Below, one piece after another: positions 1 to 6,308 of a stretch of DNA of 8,493 nt. The notes under the pieces were generated by a model. It did no database searches and had not been told where the DNA came from. It was given only the letters and a program-made list of their open reading frames with translations. Within the stretch, counting starts at the first letter, position 1; each line of letters begins with the position of its first letter. Both the position numbers and the translations under genes were made by a program. The DNA comes from Xanthobacteraceae bacterium. Lineage in GTDB: Bacteria > Pseudomonadota > Alphaproteobacteria > Rhizobiales > Xanthobacteraceae. The stretch spans positions 1 through 8,493 of the forward strand of contig JASHXZ010000258.1 of assembly GCA_030043285.1 (NCBI GenBank), in the 5' to 3' direction.

Positions 1-580
1 TGCGGACTTGATGCACGACACCGGTGCGGTCGCGGCAGTGATAAAGCTCCGCCTGCTCAGGCGGTCGCACATAGAGATCGACGTTGATCAATTCCTCGGG
101 CAGGTGGATCGCCGTGCAGCATTCCAACCCCACGCCAATCATCAGCACGTACGCATCGTAATCGCGCATCAGTCCGTAGGGACTGTTGCCGGAGACCGGC
201 GTGGTGTCGACGTGATGACGCGACAGCAACAGCGGCGCTGCCGGGCCCCAGCCGGCGACCGAGTGCGTCGGATGAATACTGCGCGCGACGGCGTAACGGG
301 TGCGGAACACTTCCGTCAGAATGCCGGTGTGAGACGGCGTTGCCATTTCATCCCAATTTGGATTGTCGAGCGTCACGGTGCGCCAAGTCATGGCCGGCAT
401 GAAGAGATTGCCCGCAGCGAGATAGTCGAGCAGGGTTTCGATCATGGCTTCGGCATGAAAACCCTGTCGGCTCAAAGTCGCAATCGCGCTGTGCACCACC
501 AACGTGCCGTTTCGGGGCACGGCAAATCGCTCCAGGAGCGGCAGCAATGCCGCCGTTTCCTTTGATGGGCCGCGCGTCAT
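1..580 (-). CDS. AAC(3)/YokD-family N-acetyltransferase, 3' end cut by window edge
   Basis: Reading leftwards from an ATG at 580-578 gives 193 residues with no stop before the window edge, so the C-terminus is missing (the family is usually about 260-280 residues). Family landmarks appear in the right order: GTLVVHSA at 25-32, a TPSHTG segment at 81-86, ARSIHPTHSVAGWGP at 99-113 with the conserved RSxHPxHS core, and GVGLECCTAIHLPEE at 149-163, matching the family's 'GvG..t.iH..E' stretch. The family moves an acetyl group from acetyl-CoA to an amine. In aminoglycoside resistance the target is the 3-amino group of the drug, but homologues also sit in biosynthetic loci. Beside sugar-nucleotide genes, acetylation of an amino sugar is the likelier role (inference). 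Its ATG overlaps the upstream acetyltransferase stop as ATGA. No good Shine-Dalgarno precedes it, so translation probably depends on coupling. Confidence 0.85.
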   Translation of the reverse strand, partial: MTRGPSKETAALLPLLERFAVPRNGTLVVHSAIATLSRQGFHAEAMIETLLDYLAAGNLFMPAMTWRTVTLDNPNWDEMATPSHTGILTEVFRTRYAVARSIHPTHSVAGWGPAAPLLLSRHHVDTTPVSGNSPYGLMRDYDAYVLMIGVGLECCTAIHLPEELINVDLYVRPPEQAELYHCRDRTGVVHQVR

Positions 581-1275
581 CCGGCCGCCGCCAAATCGGA
601 ATTCGCCTTGATTGCTTCGAGCATGTCGAGGCAGCGGTCGATGTCGCGAAACGGCAGGCCGCTAAGCTGCGACAATTCCAGGTCCCACCATTTCAGCCGG
701 AGGAGCCGCTCGACGGTGCGTTCGGGAAAACGAAACCGCTTGATGGTCGCCGGGACGCCGGCAACGACGGCGTAAGGCGGCACATCCTTGGTAACCACGG
801 AGCCGGCAGCGATGATGGCGCCGTCGCCGACGCTCACGCCCGCCATGACGTTGACGTTGTGGCCGGTCCAGACGTCGTTACCAACCGTGACGTGCTTGAA
901 CATGTCCGGCGTGCGCTCAAGCCGCACGAAGTCATTGTACTCGTCGACCCAGTCGAACGAGTTCGGGTGATACTGAAATTCGTTGATGCTGAGCCAATCG
1001 GACGGATGATTGAACGGATTGATCGCGGTGCGGGCGCCGATCGCGCAGAACGCCCCCATCGTGGCGCGGGCGATAAAGCAGCTTTCGTTCATGCCGGAAT
1101 ATTTGCCGACGTCGACGTCGGGGCCGACCTGCGAGTTTTTGTTGAGGAACAGCGGCCCGCGGATGGTCGATTTGATGATTCGGGCGCCGGGATTGAGGCG
1201 CATAATGCCGTGCAGATAGGCCGGAGCGGTCCCGGTGTTCTCGTAGAAATCAACTTTTGTTGCGGGATATTGCAT
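577..1275 (-). CDS. Hexapeptide-repeat (CatB/XAT-like) O-acetyltransferase
   Basis: This 232-residue protein has the left-handed beta-helix acyltransferase pattern. Irregular hexapeptide repeats run from about residue 30 to 85. A loop carrying NPFNHPSD (87-93) supplies the putative catalytic His90, as in xenobiotic/chloramphenicol acetyltransferases. An insert (about 94-127) follows, then regular repeats from VTVGNDVWTGHNVNVMAGVS (129-148) to GSVVTKDVPPYAVVAGVPA (158-176), and a C-terminal helical segment. Such enzymes use acetyl-CoA to acetylate hydroxyls; in polysaccharide loci they usually decorate a sugar (inference). The trimer is typically soluble, and no signal or membrane segment is visible. 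The start at 1275 is the only ATG before an in-frame TAG about 36 bases upstream and lacks an obvious Shine-Dalgarno. The stop overlaps the next gene's ATG by four bases. The acceptor cannot be read from sequence. Confidence 0.9.
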   Translation of the reverse strand: MQYPATKVDFYENTGTAPAYLHGIMRLNPGARIIKSTIRGPLFLNKNSQVGPDVDVGKYSGMNESCFIARATMGAFCAIGARTAINPFNHPSDWLSINEFQYHPNSFDWVDEYNDFVRLERTPDMFKHVTVGNDVWTGHNVNVMAGVSVGDGAIIAAGSVVTKDVPPYAVVAGVPATIKRFRFPERTVERLLRLKWWDLELSQLSGLPFRDIDRCLDMLEAIKANSDLAAAG

Positions 1276-1527
1276 GGCCGCGGACGAACGACGAACGCTT
1301 GTCGGTCTCTATCACGGCGCCGGCGCCTTGGGAACCGTTGCAGGTTGCCGACAAGACTGCCGAGGCTGTTCTCTTGAAAAAGCGCCAGCAATCGACCCCG
1401 ACTTGGCGTCTCAGGGTCAAGGTCATCCCGGCCCAGACACATCGTGAAGATTTTTTTCCTCAGCACCGTCGCGCCGGCGCGCGCCAGACCTCGGTTGGAC
1501 CGTGCCCGCGCGCTGCGGCAAGTCGTA

Positions 1528-1549
1528 CTGTGTGAGGTTTGTGACACAG
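1528..1549. promoter_or_regulatory. CTGTGT-N10-ACACAG dyad, possible operator
   Basis: Two six-base arms, CTGTGT (1528-1533) and ACACAG (1544-1549), are perfect reverse complements 10 bases apart and centred between the divergent genes. The spacing is about two helical turns in total, as for a dimeric regulator. It is not a CRP consensus, since TGTGA is not paired with TCACA at the correct spacing. A six-base dyad can arise by chance, so this is a weak call. Confidence 0.2.
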
Positions 1550-1615
1550 CGGGCGCAGTTCCGCACCGCGCCCTCCGTCGTCCCCCAGCAACGTGTGCCC
1601 GTCCCACAGTTCAGG

Positions 1616-1644
1616 TTGACGCTACAGGCGAAATGTACCATTAG
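1616..1644 (+). promoter_or_regulatory. Weak candidate sigma-70 promoter for the transaldolase operon
   Basis: TTGACG (1616-1621) matches five of six bases of the -35 consensus. Seventeen bases downstream lies CATTAG (1639-1644), a poor -10 match. Alphaproteobacterial -10 elements are often loose, so this is possible. Initiation just after 1650 would give a leader of roughly 190 nt containing two or three hairpins. The assignment is by eye and tentative. Confidence 0.25.
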
Positions 1645-1663
1645 GGTCGCGGGGACGGCGACC
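1645..1663 (+). repeat. Inverted repeat, 6-bp stem, 7-nt loop
   Basis: GGTCGC (1645-1650) and GCGACC (1658-1663) are perfect reverse complements around a seven-base loop. It shares stem and loop length with the next hairpin at 1679-1697. No T-run follows, so it is not a simple intrinsic terminator. Confidence 0.45.
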
Positions 1664-1678
1664 GAGTTAAGCCGAGAA

Positions 1679-1697
1679 AATGCGGGTTGGTCGCATT
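1679..1697 (+). repeat. Inverted repeat, 6-bp stem, 7-nt loop
   Basis: AATGCG (1679-1684) and CGCATT (1692-1697) are perfect reverse complements around GGTTGGT. A competing small stem, TCGC/GCGA across ATTAA, overlaps its right arm, and a TTTTT run occurs at 1711-1715. The T-run is too far from the main stem for a convincing terminator. Confidence 0.4.
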
Positions 1698-1738
1698 AAG
1701 CGAGCCGCGATTTTTCGACTTGTCCTCGTCGCCAGCGT

Positions 1739-1784
1739 GCATCTGGTTAGTGCCTTGAGGCGGTTGGCACGTCAACCCAGATGC
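1739..1784 (+). promoter_or_regulatory. Long imperfect hairpin in the transaldolase leader
   Basis: The outer stem is GCATCTGG (1739-1746) with CCAGATGC (1777-1784), eight perfect pairs. After an asymmetric internal loop (3 versus 6 bases) comes an inner stem GTGCC (1750-1754) with GGCAC (1766-1770), closed by an 11-base loop. Thirteen pairs over 46 bp just upstream of a gene is more than I would expect by chance. It ends 57 bases before the transaldolase ATG. No T-tract follows, so a 5'-UTR structure or a protein-binding dyad is more likely than an intrinsic terminator. It matches no riboswitch class that I recognise. Confidence 0.5.
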
Positions 1785-1830
1785 GGCCCGGATTGAGACG
1801 CTTTGGGGCCATCCGACAGGGATGGGGCAA

Positions 1831-1836
1831 GAGGGG
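1831..1836 (+). promoter_or_regulatory. Ribosome binding site of the transaldolase gene
   Basis: GAGGGG lies five bases before the ATG at 1842. It favours this start over an in-frame TTG at 1803, which would add 13 residues (MGPSDRDG...) that do not belong to the transaldolase fold. Confidence 0.6.
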
Positions 1837-1841
1837 CGGCA

Positions 1842-2597
1842 ATGGAGCGGCTGAAGCAGCTACGCATCAAGTTGTTCGCTGACGGTGCCGATTTCGACAG
1901 CATCGTTGCGCTCGCTGCCAATCCGATCATTCGCGGCTTTACCACCAATCCGACGCTGGCGCGCAACGCGGGCGTGCGCAATTACGAGGAGTTCGGGCGC
2001 AAAGTGCTTGCCGCCGTACCGAACCGTCCGGTCTCGCTCGAAGTCTTCGCCGACGATTTTGCCGGCATGATCCGCCAGGCGCGCGCGATCGCCGGCTGGG
2101 GCAAAAACGTCAACGTCAAGATACCGGTCACCAACACCAACAGAGAATTTTCCGGTGAGGTCGTCAGGCAGTTGTCTGCTGAAGGTATTGTTGTCAACGT
2201 CACCGCCATCACCACTGTCGATCAGGTGCGGCGCGTGGCTGAGAATCTCTCGCCTGACGCACCGGCAATTGTCTCGGTGTTCGCGGGGCGCGTCGCCGAC
2301 ACCGGGGTCGATCCCGTGCCCATGATGGCGGAGGCGGTCAAAATCCTGCAGCAGCGCCCTAAAGCGGAGTTGTTGTGGGCAAGCCCCCGCGAGCTTCTCA
2401 ACGTCTTCCAGGCGGACGCGGTAGGCTGTCACATCATCACGGCCACCAAAGACGTCCTGGCGAAGCTCGGCCTCGTCGGTAAGGATTTGGACGACTATTC
2501 ACTCGAAACCGTCAAGATGTTCCGGCGCGATGCCGTCGCCGCCGGTTTCGAGATCGGCGATCCGGTTGAGGACTCGAGCGTGCGCGCTGTGGCTTGA
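1842..2597 (+). CDS. Small (TalC/FSA-size) transaldolase family enzyme
   Basis: The 251-residue TIM-barrel enzyme carries a full class I aldolase active site. Asp14 is in LFADGAD, Asn36 in GFTTNPTL, Glu68 in VSLEVFA, the Schiff-base Lys93 in NVKIPVTN, Thr121 in NVTAITT and Ser145 in SVFAGR, with a phosphate-binding pattern at Arg150 and SPR (181-183). Transaldolases move a dihydroxyacetone unit from a ketose phosphate to an aldose phosphate, for example to give sedoheptulose 7-phosphate. Glu68 and Phe147 stand where fructose-6-phosphate aldolase has Gln and Tyr, which points to transaldolase rather than free-aldolase activity. The size matches the short TalC type. It is cytoplasmic. As first gene of a nucleotide-sugar operon rather than part of a pentose-phosphate operon, it probably makes a dedicated precursor (inference). 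A 139-bp gap follows before the next gene. Confidence 0.9.
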   Translation: MERLKQLRIKLFADGADFDSIVALAANPIIRGFTTNPTLARNAGVRNYEEFGRKVLAAVPNRPVSLEVFADDFAGMIRQARAIAGWGKNVNVKIPVTNTNREFSGEVVRQLSAEGIVVNVTAITTVDQVRRVAENLSPDAPAIVSVFAGRVADTGVDPVPMMAEAVKILQQRPKAELLWASPRELLNVFQADAVGCHIITATKDVLAKLGLVGKDLDDYSLETVKMFRRDAVAAGFEIGDPVEDSSVRAVA

Positions 2598-2672
2598 TGC
2601 AGGCGCCCGACCTGGCTGCGGTGAACACGTAAGTGAATGGGCACGCCGGCAGGCCTCCGCCGCTTGCGGGCA

Positions 2673-2693
2673 GCGGTTGCATCAGGCAACCGC
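2673..2693 (+). repeat. Perfect 8-bp hairpin between transaldolase and epimerase genes
   Basis: GCGGTTGC (2673-2680) and GCAACCGC (2686-2693) pair perfectly around the loop ATCAG. The rest of the 139-bp gap (2598-2736) shows no gene. No T-run follows, so it is not a canonical intrinsic terminator. It could stabilise the 3' end of the upstream message or tune expression of the downstream genes (inference). Confidence 0.6.
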
Positions 2694-2725
2694 CACAGCT
2701 GTCGCGCCGGTTCACTTTGGTAGGC

Positions 2726-2731
2726 AGGGAG
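2726..2731 (+). promoter_or_regulatory. Ribosome binding site of the first epimerase gene
   Basis: AGGGAG lies five bases before the ATG at 2737. It fixes the start, since the frame is open upstream to about 2530, within the transaldolase gene. The Rossmann fold begins at residue 4 from this ATG, as is normal for extended SDRs. Confidence 0.65.
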
Positions 2732-2736
2732 CGCAA

Positions 2737-3738
2737 ATGACCATAACGAATGTGCTGATCACCGGCGGTGCGGGTTACGTAGGACACGTTTTAACGCCGC
2801 GGCTATTGTCTGCCGGGTACAACGTTACGGTCTATGACGCGCTGTTTTTCGGCTGCCGTCTGCCCAACGATCCCAAGCTGCGCGTGATCAGGGGCGACGT
2901 CCGCGACGCCGCCAAACTTGCCGAGGCAATGGCCGGCCAGGACGCGATCCTGCATTTGGCTTGCATCTCGAACGACGCCAGTTTCGAACTCGATGAGAAG
3001 CTGTCGCAGACCATCAATTACGACTGCTTCGAGCCTTTGGTGATCGCGGCAAAGCAGGCGGGCGTGCAGCGTTTCGTCTACTGTTCGTCCAGTTCGGTGT
3101 ACGGCGTTTCGGATTCGCCGGACGTGACCGAAGAGCACCCGCTGGTGCCGTTGACGCTCTACAACAAGTTCAAAGGCATGTGCGAACCGCAATTGTGGAA
3201 ACACAAGGCCGACGATTTCACCTGCGTCGTGGTGCGGCCGGCGACGATTTGCGGTTATAGCCCGCGCACGCGGCTAGATCTGTCGGTCAACATCTTGACC
3301 AATCACGCGGTCAACAAAGGCGTCATTACCGTGTTCGGTGGCAATCAGATGCGGCCGAACTTGCACGTCGAGGACATGGTCGACGCCTATCAGCTGATGC
3401 TGGAGGCGCCGCATGAAAAAATTCACGGCGAGATCTTCAACATCGGCTTTCAGAATTATTCGATCGCCGAAATCGCCGGCATGGTGAAGCGCGTGGTTGA
3501 GGAAGAGATGCCGGAAAAGGGCGACATCAAGATCACTACGACGCCTACCAATGACATGCGCTCCTACCACGTCAATTCCGACAAGGTGAAGCGCGTGCTC
3601 GGCTTTGTGCCGAGGCGCAGCGTCGAGGACGCGGTGCGCGATCTGACGCGGGCGTTCCGCAATTATCTGCTGCCGGAAAGCTTCGACGATGACTGGTATT
3701 ACAACGTACGGACCATGAAGAAACTCGGCGTGCAATGA
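2737..3738 (+). CDS. Extended-SDR NAD-dependent sugar-nucleotide epimerase/dehydratase (first copy)
   Basis: The 333-residue protein is an extended short-chain dehydrogenase. The N-terminal NAD-binding motif is GGAGYVG (10-16), and VYD ends the second strand with acidic Asp34, typical of NAD rather than NADP binding. The substrate-side serines are in SSSSVYG (117-123), the catalytic pair is Tyr142/Lys146 in YNKFK, and RPATICG begins at 168. The C-terminal substrate lobe contains RPNLHVEDMVDAY (206-218). Such enzymes epimerise, dehydrate or reduce NDP-sugars; which reaction occurs cannot be read from these motifs. The C-terminal tail (LPESFDDDWYYNVRTMKKLG) is not part of the core motifs. It overlaps the next gene by ATGA, implying translational coupling with a second SDR of equal length. 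Confidence 0.88.
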   Translation: MTITNVLITGGAGYVGHVLTPRLLSAGYNVTVYDALFFGCRLPNDPKLRVIRGDVRDAAKLAEAMAGQDAILHLACISNDASFELDEKLSQTINYDCFEPLVIAAKQAGVQRFVYCSSSSVYGVSDSPDVTEEHPLVPLTLYNKFKGMCEPQLWKHKADDFTCVVVRPATICGYSPRTRLDLSVNILTNHAVNKGVITVFGGNQMRPNLHVEDMVDAYQLMLEAPHEKIHGEIFNIGFQNYSIAEIAGMVKRVVEEEMPEKGDIKITTTPTNDMRSYHVNSDKVKRVLGFVPRRSVEDAVRDLTRAFRNYLLPESFDDDWYYNVRTMKKLGVQ

Positions 3739-4736
3739 GCGCGGCGCGGCACATTGCGGTCGTCACCGGCGGCGCCGGGTTCATCGGCAGCCACATGGTG
3801 GATCATCTGCTCGATCGCGGCTATCGGGTCCGGGTCATCGACAATCTGCGCGGCGGCCGGACGGCCAACCTGGCCCAGCATCGCGGCAATCCGGACCTGT
3901 CGTTCGAGGAAGCAGATATTCGCGGCCTGGAGCCGGACAACGCCTTATTCGCCGGCGCCGCTTTCGTGTTTCATTTCGCCGGCATCGGCGACATCGTGCC
4001 ATCGATCGAGCAGCCGATCGCGTACATGGACACCAACGTGCAAGGCACGGTTCGAGTGCTGGAATGCGCCCGTCACGCAGCGGTGCGCAAGTTCGTCTAC
4101 GCGGCGTCATCGTCCTGTTACGGTCTCGCCGCGGTCCCGACGACCGAGGAGCACCTGATCGCGCCGCAATATCCGTATGCCTTGTCCAAATATCAGGGCG
4201 AGCAAGCGGCGTTCCATTGGCACCGCGTGTATCGGCTCCCGGTCAATTCGATCCGCATCTTCAACGCCTATGGCACGCGCGTGCGCACCACCGGCGCGTA
4301 CGGCGCGGTGTTTGGCGTATTCTTCAAGCAGAAGCTTGCCGGCAAGCCGTTCACCGTGGTTGGCGACGGCACGCAGAAACGCGATTTTCTCTATGTGACC
4401 GACGTTGCATCCGCTTTTTTGTTGGCGGCCGAGACGAAGAAGTCTGGCGAAATCTGGAATCTCGGCGCCGGCAACCCGCAATCGGTCAATCGGCTGGTGG
4501 AATTAATCGGCGGCACGATTGTTCATATCCCGAAACGGCCCGGCGAGCCGGACGTGACCTGGGCGGACATCGCCAAGATCAAGCACGATCTCGGCTGGGC
4601 GCCGCGCGTCGCATTCGAGGACGGGGTTGCGGCGATGATGGCGGAGATCGACAATTGGCGGGATGCGCCGCTGTGGGATCCCGATTCGATCAAACAAGCC
4701 ACGCGGACCTGGTTCGAGGCGCTTGCTGCGGAGTGA
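3735..4736 (+). CDS. Extended-SDR sugar-nucleotide epimerase (GalE/UDP-glucuronate epimerase-like, second copy)
   Basis: This 333-residue protein opens with TGGAGFIGSH (11-20), followed by IDNLRGG (35-41), a typical NAD-specific acidic Asp36 segment. SSSCYG (125-130) precedes the catalytic Tyr148/Lys152 in YALSK. An RIFNAYG stretch, then GDGTQKRDFLYVTDVA and IWNLGAGNPQSVN, complete the GalE/WbpP-style pattern. The likely role is epimerisation, most often at C4, or another redox-neutral change of an NDP-sugar; the substrate is unknown. It is clearly divergent from the preceding SDR, so the two are not a recent duplication and probably catalyse different steps. Its ATG overlaps the previous TGA, and its own stop is three bases before the next ATG. 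Its Shine-Dalgarno is poor, consistent with coupled translation. Confidence 0.9.
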   Translation: MSAARHIAVVTGGAGFIGSHMVDHLLDRGYRVRVIDNLRGGRTANLAQHRGNPDLSFEEADIRGLEPDNALFAGAAFVFHFAGIGDIVPSIEQPIAYMDTNVQGTVRVLECARHAAVRKFVYAASSSCYGLAAVPTTEEHLIAPQYPYALSKYQGEQAAFHWHRVYRLPVNSIRIFNAYGTRVRTTGAYGAVFGVFFKQKLAGKPFTVVGDGTQKRDFLYVTDVASAFLLAAETKKSGEIWNLGAGNPQSVNRLVELIGGTIVHIPKRPGEPDVTWADIAKIKHDLGWAPRVAFEDGVAAMMAEIDNWRDAPLWDPDSIKQATRTWFEALAAE

Positions 4737-4739
4737 CCG

Positions 4740-6290
4740 ATGGAAACGCGTCTGGGGGGCGGCTACCGCCGCAAGATCAAGAGCGTCGACGAGCTTTGCT
4801 CGGTACTCGGCCCGCGACCGCGGCAGCAGAGCGTGGTCATGTGCCACGGGGTATTCGATCTGGTGCACCCGGGACATATCCGGCACTTGGTCTACGCCAA
4901 GGAGAAAGCCGATATCCTGATCGCGAGCCTGACGGCCGACGCGCACATCACCAAGGCCAATTATCGGCCGTTCGTGCCGGAAGACTTGCGGGCGCTCAAT
5001 CTTGCGGCGCTCGAAATGGTCGATTACGTGGTCATCGATACCAATCCGACGCCGATCGAAAATATCCTGCGGCTGCAGCCTGATTACTTCGCCAAAGGAT
5101 ACGAATACCAGGACGGCGGCATCAACCCGAAAACGGAGCAGGAAATCGATGCGCTGTCGAGCTATGGCGGCGAGATCCTCTTTACGCCGGGCGACATCGT
5201 CTATTCCTCGTCGCACCTGATCGAGACCGGTCCGCCGGACATCGCGGTCGAGAAGCTCTTGGCCCTGATGGAGGCCGAAGGACTCGATTTCGACCGCCTG
5301 CGCCGCGTTCTCGATCGGTTCGAAGGATTGGAAGTGCACGTCGTCGGCGACACCATCGTCGACAGCCTCACCTACACGACGATGATCGGCGGTATGACCA
5401 AGACGCCGACGCCAAGCGTGCGTTTCGACAGTCGCGCGGATTACGTTGGCGGCGCTGCGGTCGTCGCCAAGCACCTGCGCGCCGCCGGCGCTGAGGTCAC
5501 CTTGTCCACAGTGCTGGGCGATGACGCACTTAAGGACTTCGTGCTGGAGGATTTGGCAGCGGCCGGCGTCAAGGTAATGCCGATCATCGACCACGCACGG
5601 CCAACGACCCATAAGAATGCCTATGTGTGCGACGACTATCGGCTGCTTAAAGTCGATACGCTCGACAATCGCAGCATCACCGACGCGCAGATGGAGCAGA
5701 TTGGGCGCAACGTGGCGCGGGCGCCGGGCCGCGCCGTCGTATTCAGCGATTTCCGTCATGGCATTTTTAATCGGCGTACGATTCCCGGTTTGACCGCTGC
5801 GATACCGCGCGGCGTCTTTCGCGTCGCCGACAGCCAGGTGGCGAGCCGCTGGGGCAATATCCTCGAGTTCAAGGGTTTTGACCTGCTCACTCCCAACGAA
5901 CGCGAGGCGCGTTTCGCGCTTGCCGACCAGGATACCGGCGTCCGTCCACTCGCCGCGAAGCTGCACGAGGACGCCCAGTGCAAGACCATCATCCTCAAGC
6001 TCGGCGATCGCGGCGTGCTGACCTGTCGCGCCGGTCGAGAACGTGACCCGCGCACGTTTTTCGTCGTCGACAGTTTCGTCGAGCGTGTCGTCGATGCGGT
6101 GGGCGCCGGCGACGCGCTGCTTGCCTACGCCACCCTGTCGCTCCTCATCGATCCGTCGGAAGTCGCAGCCTCCGTTCTTGGCTCGCTTTCAGCGGCGCTC
6201 GAATGTGAAGCCGAAGGCAACGTGCCGGTCGGCCCGGAAGACGTACTACGCAAGCTCCTGGGCCTCGAAAAACGTGCCCGGTTCGTGTAG
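4740..6290 (+). CDS. HldE-like bifunctional enzyme in reversed order: nucleotidyltransferase then PfkB sugar kinase
   Basis: The 516-residue protein has two domains. Residues about 30-165 form a cytidylyltransferase-fold nucleotidyltransferase: HGVFDLVHPGHI (36-47) holds the HxGH motif (His43, His46), KANYRPF (72-78) matches the KGxxRP segment, and YSSSHLIE (155-162) matches the ISSTxI-type motif. Residues about 198-510 form a PfkB/ribokinase domain: VVGDTIVDS (201-209), VGGAAVVAKHLRAAGAEV (236-253), TPNE (384-387) and DAVGAGD (452-458) with Asp458 as likely catalytic base. The kinase start (TPTPSVRF, then DYVGGAA) resembles the heptose-kinase half of HldE. In E. coli HldE the kinase comes first, so the order here is reversed. 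It would phosphorylate a sugar phosphate at the anomeric carbon and couple it to a nucleotide (inference). GGAG (4730-4733) lies six bases before the ATG. A heptose substrate is plausible but unproved. Confidence 0.85.
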   Translation: METRLGGGYRRKIKSVDELCSVLGPRPRQQSVVMCHGVFDLVHPGHIRHLVYAKEKADILIASLTADAHITKANYRPFVPEDLRALNLAALEMVDYVVIDTNPTPIENILRLQPDYFAKGYEYQDGGINPKTEQEIDALSSYGGEILFTPGDIVYSSSHLIETGPPDIAVEKLLALMEAEGLDFDRLRRVLDRFEGLEVHVVGDTIVDSLTYTTMIGGMTKTPTPSVRFDSRADYVGGAAVVAKHLRAAGAEVTLSTVLGDDALKDFVLEDLAAAGVKVMPIIDHARPTTHKNAYVCDDYRLLKVDTLDNRSITDAQMEQIGRNVARAPGRAVVFSDFRHGIFNRRTIPGLTAAIPRGVFRVADSQVASRWGNILEFKGFDLLTPNEREARFALADQDTGVRPLAAKLHEDAQCKTIILKLGDRGVLTCRAGRERDPRTFFVVDSFVERVVDAVGAGDALLAYATLSLLIDPSEVAASVLGSLSAALECEAEGNVPVGPEDVLRKLLGLEKRARFV

Positions 6291-6308
6291 CTCAGCTGGA
6301 CTGAAGTG

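Larger units (their letters stand above)
1276..1841. other. 566-bp divergent intergenic region
   Basis: This stretch separates the minus-strand acetyltransferase pair from the plus-strand sugar operon and must hold the promoters for both. I see no convincing gene: open frames here are short, arginine-rich, without Shine-Dalgarno sites and unlike any family I recognise. It does hold three inverted repeats clustered in its right half (1645-1663, 1679-1697, 1739-1784), a weak candidate promoter at 1616-1644, an imperfect CTGTGT/ACACAG dyad at 1528-1549, a 12-bp GC palindrome at 1316-1327, and a seven-T run at 1451-1457. No good sigma-70 promoter for the leftward genes could be found by eye. Confidence 0.7.

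Noticed and set aside
1..580. Calling the AAC(3)-fold gene an aminoglycoside resistance gene.
   Set aside because: The family is broader than resistance, and the neighbours are a sugar O-acetyltransferase and a nucleotide-sugar operon with no mobile element nearby. Fold membership alone does not support the claim.
1316..1327. Perfect 12-bp palindrome GGCGCCGGCGCC.
   Set aside because: It is made only of G and C in a repeating pattern that is common by chance at this base composition. No second copy or promoter element is beside it.
8..1377. Plus-strand open frames of 185 and 276 codons over the left end.
   Set aside because: They mirror the two minus-strand acetyltransferases, whose translations show recognisable family motifs, while the plus-strand translations do not.
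1250..1426. A 58-codon minus-strand frame starting at 1426 and overlapping the beta-helix acetyltransferase start.
   Set aside because: It has no Shine-Dalgarno, no recognisable family and ordinary composition. It is the length expected by chance in GC-rich DNA. A frameshifted N-terminal extension of the acetyltransferase is not needed, because that protein is already full length.
1451..1457. Run of seven T residues that might end a terminator.
   Set aside because: No stable GC-rich stem lies directly upstream on the plus strand, and no gene ends here in that direction.
1531..1548. Possible CRP/FNR-type site with a TGTGA start.
   Set aside because: The second half-site reads TGACA rather than TCACA at the required spacing, so it does not fit the consensus. 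Only the plain dyad is reported.
1423..1641. A 72-codon minus-strand frame in the intergenic region.
   Set aside because: It has no ribosome binding site, its translation is rich in Cys and Arg with no known motif, and it overlaps other equally unconvincing frames.
4503..5966. A 487-codon open frame on the minus strand.
   Set aside because: It lies opposite the second epimerase and the HldE-like gene, has a low-complexity, Arg/Asp-rich translation with no domain motifs, and is a typical mirror frame of high-GC coding DNA. The plus-strand genes carry clear catalytic motifs.
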